Assembly: GCF_900113115.1 (NCBI RefSeq)
Contig: NZ_FOOF01000005.1
Coordinates: 62,001-126,000 of the forward strand
Reading direction: 5' to 3'
Origin: Duganella sp. CF458
GTDB taxonomy: Bacteria; Pseudomonadota; Gammaproteobacteria; Burkholderiales; Burkholderiaceae_D
DNA: 64,000 bases
Position 1 is the stretch's first letter; every line of letters starts with the position of its first letter. The notes under the pieces were generated by a model. The model made no database searches. It worked only from the letters and a program-made list of their open reading frames with translations, and was not told the origin of the DNA. A program made the position numbers and the translations under genes. Of the stretch, positions 1 through 7,426 are shown one piece after another.

Positions 1-217
1 AGACGTTGCCGACCACCGCGCCTACCGCCGCGCCCAGCACGGCACCACCGGCAGCCCGTTTGCCGCCGCCTGGACCGGTGGCGGCGCCGAGCACGGCGCC
101 AATGCCGGCCCCGACACCGGCGCCGGTGGCAGTACCGCGCTGGGTCGCGTTCATATCCGCACAGCCGGTCGTGACAAGCACGGCAATCAGCAGGGCAGCA
201 AGGGTTTTATTGGGCAT
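1..217 (-). CDS. Glycine-zipper lipoprotein, N-terminal part (runs off the window)
   Basis: The start ATG is at 217 with a strong GGAGAAG ribosome site just upstream; the 3' end lies beyond base 1. The product begins with a hydrophobic signal and a lipobox (VTTGC, Cys19), so it should be a lipoprotein. It continues into glycine-zipper repeats (GAGVGAGIGAVLGAATG and AVLGAAVGAVVGN), the YMGG-like pattern of small-residue helices that pack in membranes. Such proteins sit in the bacterial envelope and often carry a C-terminal OmpA domain, which cannot be checked here. It is the first of several glycine-zipper genes in the region. Confidence 0.75.
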   Translation of the reverse strand, partial: MPNKTLAALLIAVLVTTGCADMNATQRGTATGAGVGAGIGAVLGAATGPGGGKRAAGGAVLGAAVGAVVGNV

Positions 218-245
218 GAGCTTCTCCTTCATTAAAAAATGCGCG

Positions 246-287
246 AAAAAAAGCGGGACGGGTCCTGCGCCGCAGTCCCCGCCCCGC
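246..287 (-). terminator. Rho-independent terminator
   Basis: Read on the minus strand, arms at 278-287 and 253-262 form a 10-bp GC-rich stem (one G-U pair) with a 14-base loop. A run of seven T (246-252) follows. It lies just downstream of the DUF5670 gene and should end its transcript. Confidence 0.85.
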
Positions 288-314
288 TAGTGTACGCCGG
301 CTTGGCCGGCTTAA

Positions 315-461
315 CTAAATGCCGCGCCCACTGATCAGGCGCAGCAGGATCATGATGACGGCCACGACCAGCAAGATATGGATGAAACCGCCCACCGTGT
401 AGGAGGTCACCAGGCCGAGCAGCCACAAGATGATGAGTACAACAGCGATCGTATAGAGCAT
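315..461 (-). CDS. Small two-helix membrane protein, DUF5670 (lmo0937) family
   Basis: A 48-residue protein starting MLYTIAVVLIILWLLGLVTS. It has two hydrophobic helices (about residues 2-18 and 24-42) and a short basic tail ending RLISGRGI. The start is supported by a GAGAGG ribosome site about 8 bases upstream. Length and pattern match the small DUF5670/lmo0937 membrane proteins, whose function is unknown but which often lie among stress genes. It has its own putative promoter with the 16-bp palindrome at 524-539 and a -10 box AATAAT at 497-502, and its own terminator, so it appears to be monocistronic. Confidence 0.75.
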   Translation of the reverse strand: MLYTIAVVLIILWLLGLVTSYTVGGFIHILLVVAVIMILLRLISGRGI

Positions 462-523
462 GATGTTTTCCTCTCATAGTCCGTAATCCTGGATGCATTA
501 TTGCTGCGTCCGAGCGCGCCATC

Positions 524-539
524 TGTACGTTGTCGAACA
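524..539 (-). promoter_or_regulatory. Crp/Fnr-type 16-bp operator, site 1
   Basis: Minus strand TGTTCGACAACGTACA, a close match to the window-wide pattern TGTKCGCYAGCGMACA. Its centre (531.5) is 41.5 bases upstream of the start predicted from -10 box AATAAT (497-502) of the DUF5670 gene. The -10 call is independent support because it matches the consensus at five of six positions. Confidence 0.6.
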
Positions 540-1235
540 TCAGCGCCGTTGCAAACGTCCCTTTACGACTTTTACGTGGTCCCCGGCTTGCCAATTGGCC
601 GAGCTGCTGCTGACGGTGCGCACCTTGCCATCGTCCATGCGTACGCGTACCTGGTAGGTGGTGGTCGACTTCATATTGCCTTCCACCTGGTTGCCAACCA
701 CGGCGCCGCCCACGGCGCCGGCGACGGTGGCCAGCTTGCGGCCGTTGCCGCCGCCGACCTGGTTGCCCAGCAGGCCGCCGACCAGCGCGCCGCCTGCCGC
801 GCCCAGGCCGCTGCCCTGGCCGCGCTGGGTGACGGCTTTCACCGCTTCCACCACGCCGCAGCTATGGCAGGCGGCCGGTGCAGGCGCAGGCGCCGGCGCC
901 TGCGCTTCCGCGTAGCGCGCTTCCGGCGCGTTGCGTTCGGATGGCGCCGCGCCGCCGCCGTAGCTGCCGGCGTTGGCGCCGCCGCCGGAGTAGCCGGAAG
1001 TATCGGCCACGCGGTTGAGCGGCGCATAGCCGGCCGGTGCCGGTGGCGGCCCCATCTCGTGGGCAGCCACCGGCAGCGGTGCTTCGGCAACCGGCGGCCC
1101 CATCTTCGCGCCCGATTGCGGCAGCCAGCCCATCACCGCGGCAATGCCGACACCGCAAAACAGCACCACGGCGATGGCGGCGATCAGCAGCAGCGGATGG
1201 GTGGTATAGCGCATGATGTTGGGTTCTCGTTCCAT
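540..1235 (-). CDS. Membrane-anchored glycine-zipper 2TM protein
   Basis: A 231-residue protein. The N-terminus has one membrane helix (about residues 15-36, LLLIAAIAVVLFCGVGIAAV), then a Pro/Ala/Gly-rich linker. The C-terminal half is a glycine-zipper 2TM domain (GAAGGALVGGLLGNQVGGG, then AGAVGGAVVGNQVEG) followed by a short beta-rich tail (YQVRVRMDDGKVRTV) typical of SlyB-like envelope proteins. Start 1235 is chosen because AAGGAA lies 8 bases upstream; the internal ATG at 1214 lacks one. The gene is divergent from the Crp/Fnr regulator at 1364 and shares the operator at 1293-1308 with it. Confidence 0.75.
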   Translation of the reverse strand: MEREPNIMRYTTHPLLLIAAIAVVLFCGVGIAAVMGWLPQSGAKMGPPVAEAPLPVAAHEMGPPPAPAGYAPLNRVADTSGYSGGGANAGSYGGGAAPSERNAPEARYAEAQAPAPAPAPAACHSCGVVEAVKAVTQRGQGSGLGAAGGALVGGLLGNQVGGGNGRKLATVAGAVGGAVVGNQVEGNMKSTTTYQVRVRMDDGKVRTVSSSSANWQAGDHVKVVKGRLQRR

Positions 1236-1292
1236 GCTGAAATTCCTTTCCTTTTGGATAGATGCATTGTCGCGGCCGCGCCGGCCTGGTTC

Positions 1293-1308
1293 CGTGCGTC
1301 AGCGTACA
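1293..1308. promoter_or_regulatory. Crp/Fnr-type operator between two divergent promoters, site 2
   Basis: CGTGCGTCAGCGTACA, centre 1300.5. A -10-like GACAAT (minus strand, 1266-1271) places the site at -41.5 for the glycine-zipper gene. A -10-like TACGCT (plus strand, 1330-1335) places it at -41.5 for the regulator gene. One site could therefore serve both directions and give the regulator autocontrol. Confidence 0.55.
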
Positions 1309-1363
1309 TACAGTCTTTTTAATTGCCGATACGCTCCGCCTAAACTCCACCAGGCCAACGGCA

Positions 1364-2083
1364 ATGACCCTGAATCTTCATACCGTTCCAAGCAGTGAAT
1401 CGCCACCACCCCGCATCGGCAACCGCTTGCTGGCAAGCTTGCCGGAAGACGACATCGAGCACCTCGAGGGTTTGTGCGAGCTGGTGGACCTCGAGGCCGG
1501 CGACATCCTGTTCGAAGCCGGCCAACCCATCGACTACATCTACTTCCCCTTCGATACGCTGGTATCGCTGCTGGCCGTGGCCGAAGGCCGGATGACGCTG
1601 GAGGTCGGCTCGGCCGGGCGCGAAGGCATGGTCGGCGCCTCGGTGGCGCTGGGCCAGCGCTGCGCCCAGGTACGTGCCGTGGTCCAGCGCAGCGGCCATG
1701 CGCTGCGCATGGAAGCGGAAGACTTCATCGCCGAGTTCGCGGAAATGGCATCACTGCAGCACTTGCTGCACCGGTATACCGACAGCCTGCTGGCACAAGC
1801 CATCCAGATCGCCGTGTGCAGCCGCTTCCATGTGCTGGAGGCGCGCCTGGCGCGCTCGCTGCTGGTGACGCGCGACCGCCTGCAATCGGACCGCTTCCAC
1901 ATGACCCACGAGTTCCTGGCCCATGCGCTGGGCGTACGCCGCGTCGGTGTCACCAAGGCGGCCAGTGCGCTGCAGGGGCAGGGGTTGATCAGCTATAGCC
2001 GGGGCAATATCGAAATATTGGACCCGGCTGGTTTGGAAGCGGTGTCCTGCCATTGCTACCAGCAGGTCCGCATGCCGGCTTAG
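1364..2083 (+). CDS. Crp/Fnr-family transcriptional regulator
   Basis: A 239-residue cytoplasmic regulator. Residues about 15-125 form a cyclic-nucleotide-binding-like beta-roll (LEAGDILFEAGQPIDYIYFP). A long helix follows, then a C-terminal helix-turn-helix whose recognition region reads HALGVRRVGVTKAASAL. The cysteine set of oxygen-sensing Fnr is not seen at the N-terminus, so the signal is unknown. Start ATG 1364 avoids an implausible upstream extension. Its promoter carries the 16-bp palindrome found at several stress genes nearby, making it the first candidate for the protein binding those sites (inference). Its stop overlaps by 4 bases (TTAG) the stop of the convergent gene 2080-2301. 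Confidence 0.85.
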   Translation: MTLNLHTVPSSESPPPRIGNRLLASLPEDDIEHLEGLCELVDLEAGDILFEAGQPIDYIYFPFDTLVSLLAVAEGRMTLEVGSAGREGMVGASVALGQRCAQVRAVVQRSGHALRMEAEDFIAEFAEMASLQHLLHRYTDSLLAQAIQIAVCSRFHVLEARLARSLLVTRDRLQSDRFHMTHEFLAHALGVRRVGVTKAASALQGQGLISYSRGNIEILDPAGLEAVSCHCYQQVRMPA

Positions 2084-2301
2084 CGGCGTGGTTTGTCGAC
2101 CTGGTTACCGATCACGCCGCCCACCACGGCACCGCCCACCGCACCGGTGGTCGAGCCGCCGGTCAGCACGGAACCGGCAACCGCGCCGACCCCGGCACCA
2201 ATGGCCGTGTTCTTATCCTGCTGCGACATCGAGGAGCATGCACCCAGGCCCAGCATGGCAGTAGCGATAGCAAGGCGGGCTGCGATCTGTTTGGTATTCA
2301 T
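2080..2301 (-). CDS. Small glycine-zipper lipoprotein
   Basis: A 73-residue protein with signal peptide and lipobox (LGLGACSS, Cys at about 22). A glycine zipper follows (AIGAGVGAVAGSVLTGG and AVGGAVVGGVIGN), ending NQVDKPRR. Length and pattern fit YMGG/OsmB-like envelope lipoproteins linked to osmotic or envelope stress. It is convergent with the Crp/Fnr gene and shares the 4 bases TTAG of the stop codons with it. An operator-like site is at 2362-2377, with -10-like TAAGCT at 2335-2340. Confidence 0.8.
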   Translation of the reverse strand: MNTKQIAARLAIATAMLGLGACSSMSQQDKNTAIGAGVGAVAGSVLTGGSTTGAVGGAVVGGVIGNQVDKPRR

Positions 2302-2361
2302 GATGTTTCCTCCGTTTCTTGGAATACAGTCCCTAGCTTACGGGGAGGGGCGAAAGTGCTC

Positions 2362-2377
2362 TGTTCGCCATTTCACG
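2362..2377 (-). promoter_or_regulatory. Crp/Fnr-type operator, site 3 (one good half-site)
   Basis: Plus strand TGTTCGCCATTTCACG: the first nine bases equal those of the perfect site at 9154-9169 and the second half is degenerate. The centre (2369.5) is at -41.5 relative to -10-like TAAGCT (minus strand, 2335-2340) of the glycine-zipper gene. Confidence 0.4.
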
Positions 2378-2390
2378 GTGTAACGCCTTG

Positions 2391-4409
2391 TTACCTTTGC
2401 GTCTTGCCGGGCGGCGGCGCCTTCGGCTTTTCGCGGGCGGCTGCCAGCAGGGCGGCGCACTGGTTGTCGCCTTCGCCGCCGGCGCTGATCAGCGGCGCCA
2501 GTGCGGCCACCGGGGCCGCAATCGCGCCCAGGGCCAGGGCGCCGCCGGCCCGCATGGCAATCACCCCCTTGTCGATGTCGACGTCGGGCTCCTTGAGCGA
2601 GCCGCGCACGTAGATCGGCGCGCGCAGCGAGATGATGCGCAAGCCCTTGCTTTCCGGCTTCAGGGTCATGTCGATTTTTTCGCTGCCCAGGTTGACCGTG
2701 CCGGTGATGCGCACCGTCGCGTCTTCCGTGTCGGCAATGAAATAACGCGTCTGCGCCAGGCCGTCGCGCACGCCGAAATCGCCGGCCAGGCAATTCAGGT
2801 GCACCGGCTTGTCGCCGAACAGCTTGGTCAGCACGATATTGCCGATGTTCAGGCCCATCTGCTCCAGCAGCAGCTTGCTGACGGTGCCGTCGTTGACCAG
2901 GGTTTTCAGTTCGCCATTCGAATGGGCCAGCAGGGTGGCAATCGAGTTGCCTTTGGCGGTCAGCTTGGCATTGGCATTGATTTCACCGATGGTGGCCTGC
3001 TTGAGTTCGGGCAGCTTGGGCAGCAGTTGCCGCAGCTTGATATGGCGCGCGCTGGCATCGAGCGTGGCGGCCACGGCATCGCCACTGCTGCCGTCCAGCG
3101 TGGCCTTGGAGGCGACCTGGCCGCCGGCAAATTCGAAATTGAGCGGGGTCAGGCGCAGCACGCCATCCTTCAGGTGGAATTCCGTTTGCAGCTTGCTGAG
3201 CGGCAGCTCCTTGGTGCGCACGATGCGCTCGGCGCGGAAGCTGACGTTGGCATCGATGGCGGTCCAGCGTTCGGTCTTGAAGGTTTCCACTGGCAACAGC
3301 TTGCCGGCCGGCTGCACCGCGGCCACGCCGCGTGCTTCTTTTTTGGCGTTGGAGTCGGCGCCGATCAGCGGGCCCAGGTCGGCAAATTGCAGCAGGCGCG
3401 AATGCACCGCGCCGCTCAGCACGCCGCGCGGCTGGCGCTGCTGGAACGACAGGGTGCCGGCAATGTCGCTGTCGCCGACGCGGCCGGTGAATTTCTCATA
3501 GGTCCACTGGCTGGCGCCTTCGGCCAGGTGGCCGCGCAGGCGGCCGGTGGTGGTGAAGGGCGGGGTTTCCGGCAACAGCAGCCCGGTCAATGCATACAGC
3601 CGCGCAGCCGAGGCGCCGGCCACCTTGAGCTGCAAATCGATGGCGGCCAGCTGGGCCGGGTTGGTCAGCGTGCCTTCCGCTGCCACGCTGACCAGGCCGA
3701 CCTTGGCGTCGGCCTGGATCGGGAAGGGCAGGCCGGTGTCGCGCAAGGCCAGCACGGCGCCAGTCTTGCCCTTGCCGCGGATGTCCTGCTGGTTCCACTT
3801 GCCGGCCAGCGTCCATTGCACGCCATAGCGCGCATCGTTGTCGAGCGTATCGACGTGGGCGGTGGCGGCGATCTTCTGCTGCGCATCGTCAAGCTTGATG
3901 GTGCCGCGCGTGAACACTACCCGGTCCAGCTCCATGCGCCAGGCCGAGGGCGGGCGCTTGGGCAAGGTCCAGTTGTTCTTGCCGTCGGCCTGGCGCAGCA
4001 GGGCAAGCTGCGGCTGGTCGAAACGCAGTTCCGGGATGGCGATCTTGCGGCCCAGCAGGGCAAACGGGCTCAGCGAGAATGCCAGCTGTTGCGCCGCAGC
4101 GGTGTCGCCGGCAGGCAGGCCGGCCGGGTTGCCGACGTGCACATCCTGCGCCACCAGGTGGGGCCAGGGAATGTGATCGCGCCAACTGCGCGCCTGCGGC
4201 GGCAGCGGCTGCTGTTGCCAGGTCAGCGACAAATTGCCGCGCAACTCCACCGGCCTTTGCAGCGCTTCCGTGGCGCGCGCACCGAGCCAGGGGCGGGCGC
4301 GGTTCCAGTCATAGTTCAACAGGATGATCAGGGCCACCGCCGGAATGGCCAGCACGAAGCCCAGCACAGCCAGGCTAATCTTTGCGCGGCGAGAAATTGT
4401 ATATGCCAT
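2391..4409 (-). CDS. AsmA-family inner-membrane/periplasmic protein
   Basis: A 672-residue protein with one N-terminal membrane anchor (about residues 10-32, ISLAVLGFVLAIPAVALIIL). A long periplasmic region follows with the beta-rich, AsmA-typical pattern. The AsmA C-terminal signature is present near residue 500-600 (NGELKTLVNDGTVSKLLLEQ, then LNCLAGDFGVRDGLA, KIDMTLKPESKGL and LRAPIYVRGSLKEPDVDID). AsmA-like proteins form bridge-like lipid conduits between the membranes; which member this is cannot be told from sequence. It is transcribed away from the lipoprotein operon that starts at 4519. Confidence 0.85.
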   Translation of the reverse strand: MAYTISRRAKISLAVLGFVLAIPAVALIILLNYDWNRARPWLGARATEALQRPVELRGNLSLTWQQQPLPPQARSWRDHIPWPHLVAQDVHVGNPAGLPAGDTAAAQQLAFSLSPFALLGRKIAIPELRFDQPQLALLRQADGKNNWTLPKRPPSAWRMELDRVVFTRGTIKLDDAQQKIAATAHVDTLDNDARYGVQWTLAGKWNQQDIRGKGKTGAVLALRDTGLPFPIQADAKVGLVSVAAEGTLTNPAQLAAIDLQLKVAGASAARLYALTGLLLPETPPFTTTGRLRGHLAEGASQWTYEKFTGRVGDSDIAGTLSFQQRQPRGVLSGAVHSRLLQFADLGPLIGADSNAKKEARGVAAVQPAGKLLPVETFKTERWTAIDANVSFRAERIVRTKELPLSKLQTEFHLKDGVLRLTPLNFEFAGGQVASKATLDGSSGDAVAATLDASARHIKLRQLLPKLPELKQATIGEINANAKLTAKGNSIATLLAHSNGELKTLVNDGTVSKLLLEQMGLNIGNIVLTKLFGDKPVHLNCLAGDFGVRDGLAQTRYFIADTEDATVRITGTVNLGSEKIDMTLKPESKGLRIISLRAPIYVRGSLKEPDVDIDKGVIAMRAGGALALGAIAAPVAALAPLISAGGEGDNQCAALLAAAREKPKAPPPGKTQR

Positions 4410-4442
4410 GGCGACAGGTTACACCCGGCAGCCCGACTGCAA

Positions 4443-4458
4443 TGTGCGGCACCGTACT
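4443..4458 (+). promoter_or_regulatory. Crp/Fnr-type operator, site 4, before a six-gene stress operon
   Basis: TGTGCGGCACCGTACT, centre 4450.5. The -10-like TATAAC at 4480-4485 predicts a start near 4492, putting the site at -41.5. A clear ribosome site (GAGGAG) precedes the first gene at 4519. The site agrees with the common pattern at most conserved positions (TGTGCG, CG, AC). Confidence 0.55.
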
Positions 4459-4518
4459 GAACCCAGCGGGGACAACTTATATAACTGCCATACCCCAATC
4501 GCTTTGAGGAGAACAACA

Positions 4519-4911
4519 ATGGATTCGCTGAATCGCCTACCGCTGTTGCGGACCGCCTGCGCTGCCTGCGTGATCGCCTTGGCGGGTTGCAGCAGCATGA
4601 AGACCCCGGCCACGGCCGAAGTGGCATCGTCCCGCACCGCGGTGGAAGCCGCGGCCTCGACCGGCGCACCGGAACTGGCTCCGGCCGAGATGGCGGCAGC
4701 GCGTGACAAGATGCTGCGCGCCAACCAGGCGCTGGCAGCCAAGGATTACCGCACGGCGCAGGACCTGGCACAACAGGCCCAGGCCGACGCCAAGCTGGCG
4801 CAAAGCAAGGCCAGCAGCGCGAAAGCCACCGCTGCCGCCAATCAACTGCAAGAAGACATCCGGGTGCTGCGCGAAGAACTCGATCGCGCCAACAGCACCA
4901 TGACGCGCTGA
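4519..4911 (+). CDS. DUF4398-like lipoprotein
   Basis: A 130-residue protein with signal peptide and lipobox (IALAGCSS, Cys at about 24), followed by an alanine-rich helical region (PAEMAAARDKMLRANQALAA, YRTAQDLAQQAQADAKLAQ). It ends in a coiled-coil-like stretch (LQEDIRVLREELDRA). This is the DUF4398 pattern, a periplasmic helical domain of unknown role. Start ATG 4519 follows GAGGAG by 7 bases. It is the first gene of a tight plus-strand run to 7426 and is followed after 13 bases by a larger protein with the same type of domain plus OmpA. Confidence 0.75.
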   Translation: MDSLNRLPLLRTACAACVIALAGCSSMKTPATAEVASSRTAVEAAASTGAPELAPAEMAAARDKMLRANQALAAKDYRTAQDLAQQAQADAKLAQSKASSAKATAAANQLQEDIRVLREELDRANSTMTR

Positions 4912-4924
4912 GAAAGGAGCCATC

Positions 4925-5818
4925 ATGTTCAAGCCATTCCTGACACCTGTTGCCCTGGCAGCGGCCCTGGCCCTGGCAGCCTGCAGCACCACCCCGACCA
5001 CCACCGGCGAGCTGGAAACCGCGCGCGCCAATTATGCGCAAGCCCAGGGCAATCCGATGGTCGCCAAGTACGCCAGCGCCGAACTGGCCGCCGCCACCCG
5101 CGCGCTGGACCAGGCGAATACCGCCGCAGCGCGCAACGAGAGCCTGCAAACGATCGACAAGCTGGCCTATATCGCCAGGCAGAAGACCGCCAGCGCGGAA
5201 GAAATCGCGCGCGCCAAGTCGGCCGAGGACCAGTTGAAAGATGCGGCTTCGCAACGTGACCAGGTGCGCCTGCAAGCCCGCACGGCGGAAGCCGAGGCGG
5301 CCAAGCAGCGCGCCGACCAGGCCCGCATGGAGGCCGAGAACGCGCAGAACCAGGCCGCCAGCGCCGAAGCGGCGACGCGCGATGCCCAAGCGCGCGCCGC
5401 CGCCTTGGCCGCTGCGCTGTCCGAACTGCAAGCCAAGCAGACCGAGCGCGGCATCGTGATCACCTTTGGCGACGTGCTGTTCAACGTCGACCAGGCGGTG
5501 CTGACGTCGCAAGGCATGGCGACGGCGCAGCGCCTGGCCGACGTGTTGCGCGACAATCCTGACCGTACCGTGCTGGTCGAAGGCTTCACCGACAGCACCG
5601 GCAGCGATGCCTACAACCTGCAACTGTCGCAGCGGCGCGCCGAAGCCATCCGCAGCGCCCTGGGCCAGATGGGGGTGGAGCGCTCGCGCATCGAAACGCG
5701 CGGCTATGGCGAAGCATACCCAGTGGCCGGCAATGCCACGGCTGGCGAGCGCCAGATGAACCGGCGGGTGGAAATCGTGCTGTCCGAAGCGGGCCGCCCG
5801 GTCACCTATCGCCGCTAA
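4925..5818 (+). CDS. OmpA-family lipoprotein with DUF4398-like helical region
   Basis: A 297-residue protein with signal peptide and lipobox (LALAACSTT, Cys at about 21). An alanine-rich coiled-coil region covers about residues 30-175 and an OmpA C-terminal domain about residues 178-292. The peptidoglycan-binding motif is visible in VEGFTDSTGSDAYNLQLSQR and the closing MNRRVEIVL. It likely ties the outer membrane to the cell wall. A good ribosome site (GAAAGGAGCC) precedes the start. The N-terminal half resembles the preceding lipoprotein, suggesting the pair arose by duplication and fusion. Confidence 0.85.
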   Translation: MFKPFLTPVALAAALALAACSTTPTTTGELETARANYAQAQGNPMVAKYASAELAAATRALDQANTAAARNESLQTIDKLAYIARQKTASAEEIARAKSAEDQLKDAASQRDQVRLQARTAEAEAAKQRADQARMEAENAQNQAASAEAATRDAQARAAALAAALSELQAKQTERGIVITFGDVLFNVDQAVLTSQGMATAQRLADVLRDNPDRTVLVEGFTDSTGSDAYNLQLSQRRAEAIRSALGQMGVERSRIETRGYGEAYPVAGNATAGERQMNRRVEIVLSEAGRPVTYRR

Positions 5819-5830
5819 CGAGGAGTTTTC

Positions 5831-6337
5831 ATGATCGATAAAAATGCGATCCGCGCGGCGGCCCGCAATATGGCCGACGGTCCGGTGACCGAAGGCTATA
5901 AGGGCAACCGCGCGATGGTGCTGCAAATGCTGAACGAAGCGCTGGCCACCGAACTGGTCTGCATCAACCGCTACAAGCGCCACTACTACATGGTGACCGG
6001 CCTGTCGAATGCCTCGATCAAGGCCGAGTTCCTGGAACATGCGACGCAAGAGCAGGAGCATGCCGACTGGCTGGCCGAACGCATCGTCCAGCTCAATGGC
6101 GAGCCCGATTTCAATCCAGCAACGTTGCTCGACAGGAGCCATGCCGAGTATGATGACTCAAGGGAGGTGCAAGCGATGGTGCGGGCCAACCTGGTGGCAG
6201 AACGGGTGGCAATCGAGAGCTATCGCCAGATGATCGAACTGATTGGTGACAGCGACCCGACGACCAAGCAACTCTTGACGCAAATCATGGCGGTGGAAGA
6301 AGAACACGCCGACGATATGCGAGACCTATTGGCGTAA
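5831..6337 (+). CDS. Ferritin-like/bacterioferritin-type protein
   Basis: A 168-residue four-helix protein. The di-iron ligand pattern is visible: E38 region (ALATELVCINRYKRHY), E-x-x-H in QEQEHADWLAE, a later E (NLVAERVAIESYRQM) and a second E-x-x-H (VEEEHADDM). This fits the bacterioferritin/ferritin-like family that oxidises and stores iron or protects DNA under stress. Ribosome site GAGGAG precedes the ATG. It sits 12 bases behind the OmpA lipoprotein in the putative stress operon. Whether it builds 24-mer shells cannot be told; no conserved haem Met was assigned. Confidence 0.8.
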   Translation: MIDKNAIRAAARNMADGPVTEGYKGNRAMVLQMLNEALATELVCINRYKRHYYMVTGLSNASIKAEFLEHATQEQEHADWLAERIVQLNGEPDFNPATLLDRSHAEYDDSREVQAMVRANLVAERVAIESYRQMIELIGDSDPTTKQLLTQIMAVEEEHADDMRDLLA

Positions 6338-6363
6338 ACCCCTTACGAAAGAGGAGTCCTATC

Positions 6364-6666
6364 ATGCTGGAACAGAATATCAGTACCGTCAACAACGATG
6401 TAAAAACGCTGGTCAAGGATGCGCAGGCTTTGTTCACTGCCGCCACTGCGCTGACCGGCGAAAAAGCGGACGAGTTGCGTGGCCGCGGCATGAAGGCGCT
6501 CGACTCCGCGCTGGCCAAGGCCCATGAAGCCCAGGCCAGCGCGATCGCCGGCGCCAAGCAGGCCGCCGCGTCGACCGATGCCTACGTCAAGGAAAATCCA
6601 TGGCGTTCGATTGCCGTGGCCGCCGGCGTGGGCTTGCTGGTCGGCGTGATCCTCGGCCGCAAATAA
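6364..6666 (+). CDS. DUF883 (YqjD/ElaB-like) membrane-anchored protein
   Basis: A 100-residue protein: a hydrophilic helical N-terminal part (VNNDVKTLVKDAQALFTAA) and a C-terminal membrane anchor after the family motif ENPWRSIAVAAGVGLLVGVI. E. coli YqjD, ElaB and YgaM share this layout; YqjD anchors ribosomes at the inner membrane in stationary phase. Ribosome site AAAGAGGAG precedes the start. The next two genes resemble yqjE and yqjK, giving the E. coli order. Confidence 0.85.
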   Translation: MLEQNISTVNNDVKTLVKDAQALFTAATALTGEKADELRGRGMKALDSALAKAHEAQASAIAGAKQAAASTDAYVKENPWRSIAVAAGVGLLVGVILGRK

Positions 6667-6669
6667 GCG

Positions 6670-7056
6670 ATGTCGGCCGAGAACCAGGTACCACCACCGC
6701 CCGGCCTGATCGCCTCAGTGGCCGGGCTTGCCAAAAACTGCCTGCACCTTTTACTGTCGCGCCTGGAATTGGCAGCCCTCGAGCTGACCGAGGTGCGCGA
6801 CACCGTGCTGCAATTGTCCATCGTGTTTGCCGTGGCCTTGCTGGCTGCCTGGTTCGCTATCGCGTTCGGCACGGCCACCCTGATTTATCTTTGTTGGGAA
6901 GCGATGGGCTGGAAAATCCTGCTGGTGCTGGCGATTGCCTTTGCGGTGGTGGCGATCGGCCTGGTGCTGTGGGGCCGCAGCCTGGTGCGGCAAGGCAAAC
7001 TCGGCTTGTCGGCGACCATGGCGGAACTCAAGTCCGACCGCGACATGCTGCTTTGA
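6670..7056 (+). CDS. YqjE-like phage-holin-family membrane protein
   Basis: A 128-residue protein with a short hydrophilic N-terminus (GLIASVAGLAKNCLHLLLSR) and two membrane helices (about residues 50-75 and 82-105, LSIVFAVALLAAWFAIAF and ILLVLAIAFAVVAIGLVLWG). This matches the YqjE/holin 3_6 family of small inner-membrane proteins of unknown role. It starts 3 bases after the DUF883 stop, so translation is probably coupled. Its place between YqjD- and YqjK-like genes supports the call. Confidence 0.8.
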   Translation: MSAENQVPPPPGLIASVAGLAKNCLHLLLSRLELAALELTEVRDTVLQLSIVFAVALLAAWFAIAFGTATLIYLCWEAMGWKILLVLAIAFAVVAIGLVLWGRSLVRQGKLGLSATMAELKSDRDMLL

Positions 7057-7066
7057 AAGGGAGAAC

Positions 7067-7426
7067 ATGGCGTCCAGACAGGAATTACAGGCGCTCGCCG
7101 TGGCCAAGGAAAGGCTGGTGCGGGAAGGGGAGTTGTACCGCCTCAGCGCGCTGCGCGCCAAGCATGAAGTGATCCACGCCCTGCAGCCGCAAGCCTTGCT
7201 GCATGGCGCCGTGGACCAGGCGATCGGTACGCTGCAGTCGCGCCTGGGCGCTTTCATCGGCCAGGGCGGCGGCTTGTCCGGCATCAACTTCAAGACGGTG
7301 CTGCCGTATGCGGTGACGCTGGGTTCGTGGCTTGCCCGCAAGCGCCTATGGAAGCCGGCCGCGGCGGCCGGGGTGCTGGCAGCGCTCGGCGCCTGGTGGC
7401 TGATGCGCCGCAAGCCGGAAGCTTAG
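7067..7426 (+). CDS. YqjK-like protein
   Basis: A 119-residue protein. The N-terminal half is charged and helical (ELQALAVAKERLVREGELYR), and a C-terminal hydrophobic helix (AAAAGVLAALGAWWLM) ends in RRKPEA. Start ATG 7067 follows AAAGGGAG. It is last in the plus-strand run from 4519, in the position of yqjK after yqjD-yqjE, though sequence likeness is weak and the name rests mainly on context. Its stop shares the bases TTAG with the stop of the convergent Crp/Fnr gene. Confidence 0.6.
   Translation: MASRQELQALAVAKERLVREGELYRLSALRAKHEVIHALQPQALLHGAVDQAIGTLQSRLGAFIGQGGGLSGINFKTVLPYAVTLGSWLARKRLWKPAAAAGVLAALGAWWLMRRKPEA

Noticed and set aside
2388..4460. A 690-codon open frame opposite the AsmA gene.
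   Set aside because: It is an antisense shadow of the AsmA frame in high-GC DNA; it has no ribosome site and its composition is Gly/Gln/Ala-rich without domains.
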